From Actinomycetota bacterium (GTDB lineage Bacteria; Actinomycetota; Thermoleophilia; Solirubrobacterales; Solirubrobacteraceae): a stretch of DNA of 17,819 bases. Shown here one piece after another: positions 8,400 to 14,230 of the stretch. The DNA is taken from contig WLNV01000010.1 in NCBI GenBank assembly GCA_009699615.1, positions 1 through 17,819 of the forward strand, read 5' to 3'. The notes beneath the pieces were generated by a model. That model was not told the origin of the DNA and did not search any database. It worked only from the letters and a program-made list of their open reading frames with translations. Both the position numbers and the translations under genes were made by a program. Positions within the stretch are counted from its first letter, which is position 1; each line of letters begins with the position of its first letter.

Positions 8400-8975
8400 G
8401 TGTTCACGCTAAACCTCCCAAACCTGCTGACAGTGCTGCGGATCCTGCTTGTGCCGGTTCTCGTCGTCGCGCTGCTCTCGCAGGGAGGCCAGACGAGCGA
8501 CGTACTCGCTGCCGTTGTCTTCGCCGCCGCCTCGGTGACCGACGCGCTCGACGGTTGGTTGGCACGGACGCGTGAGCAGATCACGACCTTCGGCAAGCTG
8601 ATGGACCCTGTCGCCGACAAGCTTCTGATCATCGCTGCGCTGCTCTCGCTCGTCTCGCTCGGGCGGCTCGCCGCATGGGTAGCGATGGTGATCGTCGCAC
8701 GCGAGTTCGCCGTCACTGTCGCGCGGATTTCGGCCCGCTCCGAGGGTGTCGTGATTGCCGCCAACTGGTGGGGGAAGGTCAAGACGGGAGTTCAGGTATT
8801 GACGATTTTCCTGTTGATCCTGATCGTCCCATCGCCGACCTGGATCGACTGGCTCGTCTACGTGATGGTCGCCGTCACGGTGATCAGCGGAGTCGATTAC
8901 TTCTTCGGCATGCGTCGGCTCCTCCGTGAAGCTGAGCTGCGCCGAGCCCACACCGGCGAAGGGTCTCCGCAGTGA
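8400..8975 (+). CDS. pgsA: CDP-diacylglycerol--glycerol-3-phosphate 3-phosphatidyltransferase PgsA
   Basis: Integral membrane enzyme that joins CDP-diacylglycerol and glycerol 3-phosphate to make phosphatidylglycerol phosphate, the committed step to phosphatidylglycerol and cardiolipin. The 191-aa product carries the full CDP-alcohol phosphatidyltransferase motif: D48, D51, G52, A55, R56, G65, D69 and D73. It starts with the typical NLPNLLTVLRILLVP helix, and several further helices follow. Length fits bacterial PgsA. Other CDP-alcohol phosphotransferases (phosphatidylinositol phosphate or cardiolipin synthase types) share the motif, but the N-terminus and length favour PgsA. Start is GTG at 8400, with GAGG four nt upstream. 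Its TGA overlaps the GTG of the next gene (GTGA, 8972-8975), implying coupled translation. Confidence 0.93.
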   Translation: MFTLNLPNLLTVLRILLVPVLVVALLSQGGQTSDVLAAVVFAAASVTDALDGWLARTREQITTFGKLMDPVADKLLIIAALLSLVSLGRLAAWVAMVIVAREFAVTVARISARSEGVVIAANWWGKVKTGVQVLTIFLLILIVPSPTWIDWLVYVMVAVTVISGVDYFFGMRRLLREAELRRAHTGEGSPQ

Positions 8976-9388
8976 GGTGGGCATTCGCAGTTCTGGTCGT
9001 CTGCGTAGTCGCCTCGTTCGCAACGGCGATCTACATCGTTCTTGGTAACCGTGATCCGGTGCCAAACGAGATCTCGGCCTGCGTCAAGCGTGCCGGGCTG
9101 GCTCAAGCCCGCTCGCAGGATGCCCTCAGCGCCGTCCGCGCTGACATCGCTGCCGGCCCGTTGAAGATCACCCGGCGCTGGGATTGGGGCAAGACACGCG
9201 GCGTTCTCTTCGAAGGTCCTGGGAAGAGCTACGCGATGCTGGCGCTCTGGAACTCGGACTCAGCGTCGCTCGCGGCTTCCGACGCGGGGCAGAAGGTCTT
9301 CAACGCTCCAGGAACTCTCCCGCTTGTCAGCGTCGAAGTGCCTGACAACGGCGTTCTGCTCAGCTGTGCGCAGCGCGCCGACCGCTAG
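8972..9388 (+). CDS. Small membrane-anchored protein of unknown function
   Basis: I do not recognise this 138-aa protein. It has one N-terminal hydrophobic segment (about 4-24) that could be a signal anchor, then a soluble domain of about 110 residues, probably outside the membrane. The domain has two Cys (C37 and C132) at its ends that could form a disulphide, and a central WDWGKTRGVLFEG stretch. The GTG start overlaps the pgsA stop by four bases, so it is very likely co-transcribed and coupled with pgsA; a link to envelope or lipid metabolism is only suggested by that. Its TAG shares CTAG (9385-9388) with the stop of the convergent folE2 gene. Confidence 0.7.
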   Translation: MRWAFAVLVVCVVASFATAIYIVLGNRDPVPNEISACVKRAGLAQARSQDALSAVRADIAAGPLKITRRWDWGKTRGVLFEGPGKSYAMLALWNSDSASLAASDAGQKVFNAPGTLPLVSVEVPDNGVLLSCAQRADR

Positions 9389-10383
9389 CGGCTGCCGGCG
9401 TCAAGCCATTCGCGCATCGAGGTGTGATGCAGCAGGTGCTCGTCTGCAGCGATCTCGCGGCGCAGCTCGCCGAGCAGCCCGAAACGCTCGGCGGTCACGT
9501 TGTGCTGGTGGATCGTTTCGAGATTCTCCTGCCGCGCAAGTACGAACGTCGCGTCATCCAGCGACCCGTAGCGAGCGATCACGCCATGGATCGCTTCGCG
9601 TACGCAGTCCTCAACGAAGCGCGGGCGGCTGTGCGCCTTCTCAACCACTGCTCCCTCGTCGGAGCGTTTCATCAGTTCGTAGATCTCACTCGACATCGAG
9701 CCTTCGACGATCTCAAGCAGGTCGGCAGCCTCAACGTTGAGCTCACTGCCCTCGACTGAGCCAAGGTAGAGCGTTCCAAGGCCGCGCTGGTTGTGCGTCG
9801 CGATCGGCACAGCGGCGATGATCTGCTCGATCTCGTCGTTCTCAAAGCCCTGCGCGCTGAGCCGGTCACGGGCCGTTGCTGCGACCAGTTCTTGGGCGCA
9901 GGGGCAGGCCGTGATTCCCTGAGCAGTGACGCCGACCAGGCGGCGCGTCCCGGCCTCGCTGGCCAGTGCTGCGCCGTGCAGCGTGTAGATCTCCTGTGTC
10001 GTGATTCCGGAGACTGGCGCCGGCTTGTGCTCGGGGTATCGCGCAGTGATCGTTACTTCTGCGCGCCGGGCACCTTGACGCTCGCGGACGCTCTCAGCGA
10101 TCGCTTGAGCGAGCTGCTCGGCCCGAAGTGCGGTCCCTTCGACCGCGAACTCGCCGATCGCCTCGTTGATGACCTCTTCGAAGCGCGACATGTGCGCGCC
10201 CTTCTGCTTCGGCCCGAGGTCAACAAAGCACTCGAGTTGCGCGTGGTAGGACTGCTCTGCTCCGCGCTCGCCGATGCGAATCACCTTCTCGACGCCGGTC
10301 ACTCCGACGCGCGAAAGCGAGACGTGAATCTCGGGCTTGTAGTTCTGAACGTCGGGCGACTTGCTGGGCGCTGAAAGTTCCAT
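9385..10383 (-). CDS. folE2: GTP cyclohydrolase, FolE2/MptA type
   Basis: Metal-dependent GTP cyclohydrolase of the COG1469 family, which opens GTP to dihydroneopterin phosphates for folate or related pterins and replaces the zinc enzyme FolE. The 332-aa product has KGAHMSRF (61-68), QGITACPCAQ with C160 and C162, THNQRG (197-202), KRSDEGAVVEKAH (239-251), PRFVEDCVR and the late ENLETIHQHNV. Its length and the HxH element near 292-294 resemble archaeal MptA (which makes a cyclic phosphate with Fe2+) more than the shorter bacterial FolE2, so either reaction is possible. No other folate gene is next to it. The ATG at 10383 has GAGGCAGG about 7-10 nt upstream. A perfect 7-1-7 inverted repeat lies just upstream of its candidate -10, suggesting an operator. 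Confidence 0.9.
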   Translation of the reverse strand: MELSAPSKSPDVQNYKPEIHVSLSRVGVTGVEKVIRIGERGAEQSYHAQLECFVDLGPKQKGAHMSRFEEVINEAIGEFAVEGTALRAEQLAQAIAESVRERQGARRAEVTITARYPEHKPAPVSGITTQEIYTLHGAALASEAGTRRLVGVTAQGITACPCAQELVAATARDRLSAQGFENDEIEQIIAAVPIATHNQRGLGTLYLGSVEGSELNVEAADLLEIVEGSMSSEIYELMKRSDEGAVVEKAHSRPRFVEDCVREAIHGVIARYGSLDDATFVLARQENLETIHQHNVTAERFGLLGELRREIAADEHLLHHTSMREWLDAGSR

Positions 10384-10413
10384 CGAGGACCTGCCTCAGT
10401 TGGGGTTGGATTG

Positions 10414-10419
10414 AGGGTA
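10414..10419 (-). promoter_or_regulatory. Candidate -10 of folE2
   Basis: On the minus strand TACCCT (10419 to 10414) matches TANNNT and would start transcription near 10407, leaving a leader of about 24 nt with GAGGCAGG as ribosome site. No good -35 is visible; the inverted repeat at 10424-10438 occupies the space just upstream. Confidence 0.35.
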
Positions 10420-10423
10420 GCTC

Positions 10424-10438
10424 AGCTTCAATGAAGCT
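10424..10438. promoter_or_regulatory. 7-1-7 inverted repeat, candidate operator between folE2 and the sigma gene
   Basis: AGCTTCA, one A, then TGAAGCT is a perfect 15-bp palindrome. The 7-1-7 spacing is typical of Fur-family operators (Fur, Zur, PerR), though the bases do not match a known consensus. A second, imperfect 7-1-7 repeat, AATCACT-T-AGTGGTT, lies at 10448-10462 with six of seven pairs. Together they occupy the promoter-proximal part of the 219-nt gap. Confidence 0.4.
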
Positions 10439-10495
10439 TGTGCTATTAATCACTTAGTGGTTGCGTCTCTCCCTGCTTACGAGCCGGGAGGTCAA

Positions 10496-10528
10496 ATGGC
10501 TCAACCAGATGAGAAGACGTTTCAGTAG
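10496..10528 (+). other. Ten-codon leader ORF upstream of the primary sigma gene
   Basis: ATG at 10496 to TAG at 10526-10528 encodes MAQPDEKTFQ. It is preceded by a strong Shine-Dalgarno, GGGAGG (10486-10491), four nt from the ATG. The same GGGAG can pair with CTCCC (10469-10473) in a small hairpin that would hide it. The stop lies 74 nt before the sigma factor ATG. The ribosome site makes real translation plausible, but no homologue is known to me. Confidence 0.4.
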
Positions 10529-10602
10529 GGGAGTTGTGTGGGGGAGCGGAGTCGCTTGGAGCGTGGCTTCGACAATTTCTGGCTTGAGGAGATGAGGAGA
10601 AT

Positions 10603-11742
10603 ATGCAGGCAACGAAGAGCGCAGGATTGCTCGCCGATGAAGCGCCCGTGTGGGAGCTCGCCGAGCTAAAGCCGCTGATTGCCACGGGCCAGGAGAAGGG
10701 CTTCCTGACCGTCGCGCAGGTCACGAAGTGCTTTGAAGAGGTCGAAGTTTCGAAGGAGCAGGTGCAGGAGCTGCACGGCCACCTTCAGGAGATGGGGATC
10801 GATCTCGTGGCCTCTGAAGGCGACGATGGGTCGGGCCCGCCGATGACAGACGGCGCGCCGAAGCGCAGCAAGCGTGCATCGGGTAGCAAGAACGACGAGA
10901 TCGACCTGACCGTCGAACCCAGCCTCGACTCGCTCCGCCTCTACCTGCGCTCGATCGGGCGCGTGCCGCTGCTCAGCGCGGTCGAAGAGGTCTCGCTCGC
11001 GAAGCGGATCGAACGCGGCGACATGAACGCCAAGCAGCACATGGTCGAAGCCAATCTGCGGCTCGTTGTCTCGATTGCCAAGGGCTACCTCGGCCGCGGC
11101 CTAACCTTCCTTGATCTGATTCAGGAAGGTTCGCTGGGGCTCATTCGCGCCGTCGAAAAGTTCGACTACCGTCGCGGCTACAAGTTCTCGACCTACGCCA
11201 CTTGGTGGATCCGTCAGGCCGTCACGCGCGCGATCGCCGACAAGGGTCGCACGATCCGGATCCCCGTTCACATGGTCGAGAAGCTCAACAAGGTCGTCCA
11301 CGTGGAACGCCAGCTGGTGCAGTCGCTGGGGCGTGAACCGACGCCGGAAGAGATCGCAGCGGAGCTCGATTGCACTACCGAGGACGTAAGCGAGATCCTG
11401 CGCCTAAGTCAGCAGCCGATCTCGCTCGAGAAGCCGGTTGGCGACGAGGATGACTCGCAGCTCGGCGACTTTGTCGAGGATGACGGCGTCGTCTCGCCAT
11501 TCGACTTGACCTCCGATTCACTGCGCCGTGAGAACGTCTGTCGCGCGCTCGACACGTTGCCAGCACGCGAGCGTGACGTGATCATCATGCGCTTTGGAAT
11601 CGGCGGCGGCAAGCCTCGCACGCTGGAGGAAGTCGGTCGCGCATTCGATGTCACGCGCGAGCGTATCCGCCAGATCGAGAACCACACTCTGAAGAAGTTG
11701 GAGTCGCTTCCAGAGGCCCAGAAGCTACGCGACAGCGCCTGA
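10603..11742 (+). CDS. rpoD: Primary RNA polymerase sigma factor, RpoD/SigA group
   Basis: Housekeeping or housekeeping-like sigma-70 factor that directs RNA polymerase to -35/-10 promoters. The 379-aa product has a region 1.1-like helical domain (about 16-70), an acidic/basic linker, region 1.2 (108-141, DSLRLYLRSIGRVPLL), region 2 (143-213) with the -10-reading segment YKFSTYATWWIRQAVTRAI, region 3 (about 222-298) and region 4 (311-364) with the -35-reading helix-turn-helix TLEEVGRAFDVTRERIRQIE. Region 1.1 and the intact 1.2 argue for group 1, although a group 2 paralogue cannot be excluded from one window. The ATG at 10603 has GAGGAG seven nt upstream, and a TGA in the same frame lies just before it, fixing the start region. 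The long structured 5' gap suggests control at the leader. tRNA-Tyr follows 26 nt after the stop. Confidence 0.95.
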   Translation: MQATKSAGLLADEAPVWELAELKPLIATGQEKGFLTVAQVTKCFEEVEVSKEQVQELHGHLQEMGIDLVASEGDDGSGPPMTDGAPKRSKRASGSKNDEIDLTVEPSLDSLRLYLRSIGRVPLLSAVEEVSLAKRIERGDMNAKQHMVEANLRLVVSIAKGYLGRGLTFLDLIQEGSLGLIRAVEKFDYRRGYKFSTYATWWIRQAVTRAIADKGRTIRIPVHMVEKLNKVVHVERQLVQSLGREPTPEEIAAELDCTTEDVSEILRLSQQPISLEKPVGDEDDSQLGDFVEDDGVVSPFDLTSDSLRRENVCRALDTLPARERDVIIMRFGIGGGKPRTLEEVGRAFDVTRERIRQIENHTLKKLESLPEAQKLRDSA

Positions 11743-11746
11743 GCTC

Positions 11747-11752
11747 TACACT
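11747..11752 (+). promoter_or_regulatory. Candidate -10 for tRNA-Tyr
   Basis: TACACT lies 16 nt before the 5' end of the tRNA and matches TANNNT, giving a start about 10 nt upstream of the mature tRNA. I see no TTGACA-like -35, so the tRNA could also be processed from read-through of the sigma gene. Confidence 0.35.
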
Positions 11753-11768
11753 TCCGGGCGCTGTACTC

Positions 11769-11850
11769 GGCGGGATGTCCGAGTGGTTAAAGGAGACGGG
11801 CTGTAAACCCGTTGGCTCTGCCTACGCAGGTTCGAATCCTGCTCCCGCCA
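11769..11850 (+). tRNA. tRNA-Tyr(GTA)
   Basis: The cloverleaf closes fully: acceptor GGCGGGA (11769-11775) with TCCCGCC (11843-11849) and discriminator A; D arm TCC/GGA; anticodon stem ACGGG/CCCGT around loop CTGTAAA, giving anticodon GTA at 11803-11805; a class II variable arm GGC-TCT-GCC (11814-11822); T arm GCAGG/CCTGC around TTCGAAT. The long variable arm is normal for bacterial tRNA-Tyr. CCA is not encoded. The 3' third is overlapped on the other strand by the end of the membrane protein gene at 11822-12463. Confidence 0.97.
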
Positions 11851-12463
11851 TATTTCCGCCTGCGGGCGCAAGCAGGCCGCAGTCTTCGTAGACGGCGCTC
11901 AGAAGGGCGTCGTAGTTACCGGCTTGGAGATCGCCGAACGGATCGCGGGTGTAGTTCAGCAGCGTGCCGAAGGGGAGCGAGAAGGCGGCGCGCATTGCCA
12001 GCAGGCGTCGCTGCTCCTCGTTCTCGGCACTTAGCACCCGCGCTGCGACGTTGAGCTGGCGGATCTTGCGGATCCTTCGCGGCAGCGCGCCGAGCAGCAG
12101 TAGGGCCGACGGGATCAGGAAGGTGAGCCAGCCGAGCAGCTGCGCAAGTTCTTCGATCGCCAGTTCGCCTTGACGCCCAGCGGCGACGGCGCTGCCTCCC
12201 GTTGCCTCGCCTGCATCGCGCAGCGCGCCGCTGAGGTCACCGCCAACCAGCGGTACGTTGCCGAGCGCGTCGCCGGCCTGAGTGAAACCGTCTCGGACCG
12301 AGTTGCCTGCGTCCTGAACGCCGCGGCCGAGGCTGGCGACGTCGTCGACGGTGTTGTTGACCTTCATCCCGAGCCAAGCGAAGACCACCAGCAGCGCCAG
12401 CATCAGCAGATCGCCGACGATCGCGCGGGTACGGAGAGAGGGAACTTCTGGATAGATGCGCAT
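11822..12463 (-). CDS. Two-helix membrane protein of unknown function, 3' end antisense to tRNA-Tyr
   Basis: I do not recognise this 213-aa protein. It has a hydrophobic helix at about 15-35, an extracytoplasmic-looking region rich in Gly, Asp and Ala (36-100), a second helix at about 108-127, then a basic stretch (RRIRKIR) and a cytoplasmic helical tail. The reading frame runs 29 nt into tRNA-Tyr on the opposite strand. Residues 205-213, ending AGAGFEPA, are therefore simply the reverse complement of the T arm and acceptor stem, and the TAG comes from the variable arm. The frame has no earlier stop. GFEP endings of this kind are a known result of genes running into tRNAs. The ATG at 12463 has no clear ribosome site; CAGAAT at -12 to -7 might serve a leaderless message. 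Confidence 0.6.
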   Translation of the reverse strand: MRIYPEVPSLRTRAIVGDLLMLALLVVFAWLGMKVNNTVDDVASLGRGVQDAGNSVRDGFTQAGDALGNVPLVGGDLSGALRDAGEATGGSAVAAGRQGELAIEELAQLLGWLTFLIPSALLLLGALPRRIRKIRQLNVAARVLSAENEEQRRLLAMRAAFSLPFGTLLNYTRDPFGDLQAGNYDALLSAVYEDCGLLAPAGGNMAGAGFEPA

Positions 12464-12572
12464 CCGTCAATTCTGCCGCTCCGGCCGGAGCGCTTCGCAG
12501 ATCGGCACGGTCGGTGCGGCTTCTATACGCTCAGTCGCTGCTACGCAGGCCACCTTCAACGAAAGAGACCAC

Positions 12573-12875
12573 ATGAGCACAGTTATCGAGTTCACGATGC
12601 ACGCCAACCCAGGCCAGTACGAGCACCTGTTGGAGGTGTACTCCGAGTTCGCCGAGTACATGAAGGTCAGCCACGAGGGCCTCAGTCAGGTTCTCGTAGT
12701 CGGCGACCCTGCCAGCGGTCTGGTTCAGGGGATCGGCGTCTTCGACACGATCGAGCAGGCCGAGGTCGTAAACAGCGAAGAGGTATTCGCTGATTTCAAC
12801 TCGAAGGTAACGCCACTCATCTCAGGTAGCCCTGAGCGGGTAGAGCTGCACCTGGTCCACACCTTCACACGCTGA
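12573..12875 (+). CDS. Small ferredoxin-like alpha/beta-barrel (ABM-like) protein
   Basis: The 100-aa product begins MSTVIEFTMHANPGQYEHLLEVYSEF by the ATG at 12573, which has GAAAGAGA just upstream; the same frame is open further 5' but that stretch lacks protein character. The pattern of a first strand, a helix after PGQYE, a strand with a Gly-rich turn (VLVVGDPASG), a strand VQGIGVF and a late strand VELHLVHTF fits the dimeric alpha/beta barrel fold seen in antibiotic-biosynthesis monooxygenase-like proteins. No catalytic residue can be named. It stands alone between a divergent membrane protein gene and the convergent ureohydrolase gene, with a strong hairpin terminator 12 nt after its stop. 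Confidence 0.7.
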   Translation: MSTVIEFTMHANPGQYEHLLEVYSEFAEYMKVSHEGLSQVLVVGDPASGLVQGIGVFDTIEQAEVVNSEEVFADFNSKVTPLISGSPERVELHLVHTFTR

Positions 12876-12886
12876 CCTGCTTGGGC

Positions 12887-14068
12887 TCAGGCCGCCGGTT
12901 CCTCCGGCGGCCTGTTGCCTTCGCGTCGTTCGTCAGGAACGACGCGGGTTCCCAGCTTGCCGGCCTCAACGAGTGTTCCGAGCACGTCCATGATTGCCCG
13001 GCAGCCAAGCTGAGCGGTCATGTCCGAGACGTCGTAGGGGGGCGCAATTTCGACGACCTCCATGCCGCAGATTCCCTCGGCCGCGACCATGCGAAGTGCC
13101 TTGAGCGCCTCGCGAGGCAATAGCCCGCCCGGCTCCGGTGAGCCCGTGCCTGGGACGAATCCGGCGTCGATCGAATCGATGTCAAACGAGAGGAAGACGG
13201 CTTCGGCATCTTTCCACGCGCATTCCAGCGCAATCTCAACAGCCCGTTCGACGCCGAGCTCTTCGACATCACCGATCGTGATCACAGTCGTATCGCGTTC
13301 TCTCGCCACCTTCACGCCGGGACGCGACCCATACCAGCCACCAATTCCCATCTGAACGAGGTTCGTCGGCGGCGCGTTGGGGATGTCGGTCGCGTGGAAC
13401 CACGGCGTCGTGTGCATCCGCTCGTCCATGTCGCGCTCCTGGATATCAAGGTGCCGATCGAGATGGATGATCCCGATCTTGCCCTCAATCTGTGGGGCGA
13501 TCGCCCTCACGTCCGGGTAGCCGATTGAGTGGTCGCCGCCGATGACAATCGGGAACACGCCTTGGCCGTGCACATACGACACGGCCTTGTCGATCTGGTC
13601 AAACGACTTCTCGATATTCGATGGGATGACGAAGATGTCTCCGGCGTCGCAGAGATTCAGCTCTTCCTCCAGATCGACTCCCATGTCGACGCTGTAGGAA
13701 TCGTAAAGAGCGGATATCCGCCGCACTGCCTGAGGTCCGAAGCGGCAGCCCGATCGGTAGGTCGTGCCCATGTCGAACGGCGCGCCGATGATCGCGGCGT
13801 CGTACTTGCCGACGTCGTGGATGTCCTCGCAGTAGGGAACCTTGCGGAACGTGTTGATTCCCGCAAATGCCGGCTGGTGGCCGCGGGCGAAAGTTGAGAT
13901 CGTGCGGTCGTTGACCGACGCGGAGGCTTCCAAGCCGTACTCCAAGCCTCGTTCAACCGATTCACGCTGCTTTCGGTCAGGGATGTCTGCCAGTTTGCGC
14001 AGGTTGCGGTTGCCGCGAAGCTGCGAGCGGTCGAACGCCGGGCGCTCTGGGTCGTGGTCGTCGCTCAT
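12887..14068 (-). CDS. Agmatinase-family ureohydrolase, candidate guanidine hydrolase (GdmH-like)
   Basis: Binuclear-metal ureohydrolase that releases urea from a guanidino substrate. The 393-aa product is longer than typical agmatinase (about 300) because of an N-terminal extension of about 85 residues. Metal ligands are intact: H180 in GGDHSIG, D204, H206 and D208 in HLDRHLD, and D296 and D298 in SFDIDSID. The extension, the Arg within HLDRHLD and the following DIQERDMDERMHTTPWFHAT and LVQMGIGGW segments look like the Ni2+-dependent guanidine hydrolase group described from cyanobacteria (Sll1077/GdmH), as far as I recall its sequence. Agmatinase or guanidinobutyrase remain possible. The ATG at 14068 follows GAGGGAG. 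A divergent GntR/UTRA regulator and an operator-like repeat over its -10 suggest substrate induction. No nickel chaperone or guanidine riboswitch is visible. Confidence 0.8.
   Translation of the reverse strand: MSDDHDPERPAFDRSQLRGNRNLRKLADIPDRKQRESVERGLEYGLEASASVNDRTISTFARGHQPAFAGINTFRKVPYCEDIHDVGKYDAAIIGAPFDMGTTYRSGCRFGPQAVRRISALYDSYSVDMGVDLEEELNLCDAGDIFVIPSNIEKSFDQIDKAVSYVHGQGVFPIVIGGDHSIGYPDVRAIAPQIEGKIGIIHLDRHLDIQERDMDERMHTTPWFHATDIPNAPPTNLVQMGIGGWYGSRPGVKVARERDTTVITIGDVEELGVERAVEIALECAWKDAEAVFLSFDIDSIDAGFVPGTGSPEPGGLLPREALKALRMVAAEGICGMEVVEIAPPYDVSDMTAQLGCRAIMDVLGTLVEAGKLGTRVVPDERREGNRPPEEPAA
12888..12914 (+). terminator. Perfect hairpin terminator lying inside the 3' end of the ureohydrolase gene
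   Basis: CAGGCCGCCGG (12888-12898) and CCGGCGGCCTG (12904-12914) form an 11-bp perfect stem with loop TTCCT. It starts 12 nt after the stop of the small barrel protein and is followed by TTGCCTT, a weak U-tract. On the other strand the same bases encode the final PPEEPAA of the ureohydrolase and touch its stop. Confidence 0.65.
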
Positions 14069-14117
14069 CTGTCTCCCTCGCTCTCGTCGTTCGTCTTAGT
14101 CCACCTGATCGAACAGG

Positions 14118-14156
14118 CGTACAAAGACCGTACAACTATCGGGGGACGGTCGTCAA
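14118..14156 (-). promoter_or_regulatory. Ureohydrolase promoter with direct-repeat operator
   Basis: On the minus strand TTGACG (14156 to 14151) is spaced 18 nt from TACGGT (14132 to 14127), a good -35/-10 pair with a start near 14120. Over the -10 and start site lie two plus-strand copies of CGTACAA (14118-14124 and 14129-14135), 11 bp apart, i.e. one helical turn. A protein bound there would block the promoter; the neighbouring GntR regulator is the obvious candidate. Confidence 0.55.
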
Positions 14157-14216
14157 CCGCTTAGCCCGGCCCAGCGTCCGCAGGTAGCTAGCAGGGGAGT
14201 CGCCCGTCGGTTGTCC

Positions 14217-14222
14217 TATGAT
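14217..14222 (+). promoter_or_regulatory. Candidate -10 of the GntR regulator gene
   Basis: TATGAT ends 8 nt before the ATG at 14231, so the transcript would start one or two bases before, or at, the start codon. No Shine-Dalgarno is present, which fits leaderless expression. No clear -35 is seen. Confidence 0.45.
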
Positions 14223-14230
14223 CCGACCGA

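Noticed and set aside
12456..12572. Upstream extension of the small barrel protein
   Set aside because: The stretch lacks protein character and overlaps the divergent gene start; ATG 12573 has a ribosome site and begins the first strand.
14069..14230. Guanidine riboswitch upstream of the ureohydrolase
   Set aside because: Looked for ykkC-type conserved blocks and paired ACGR-loop hairpins on the coding strand and did not see them; by eye only, so a covariance-model search would settle it.
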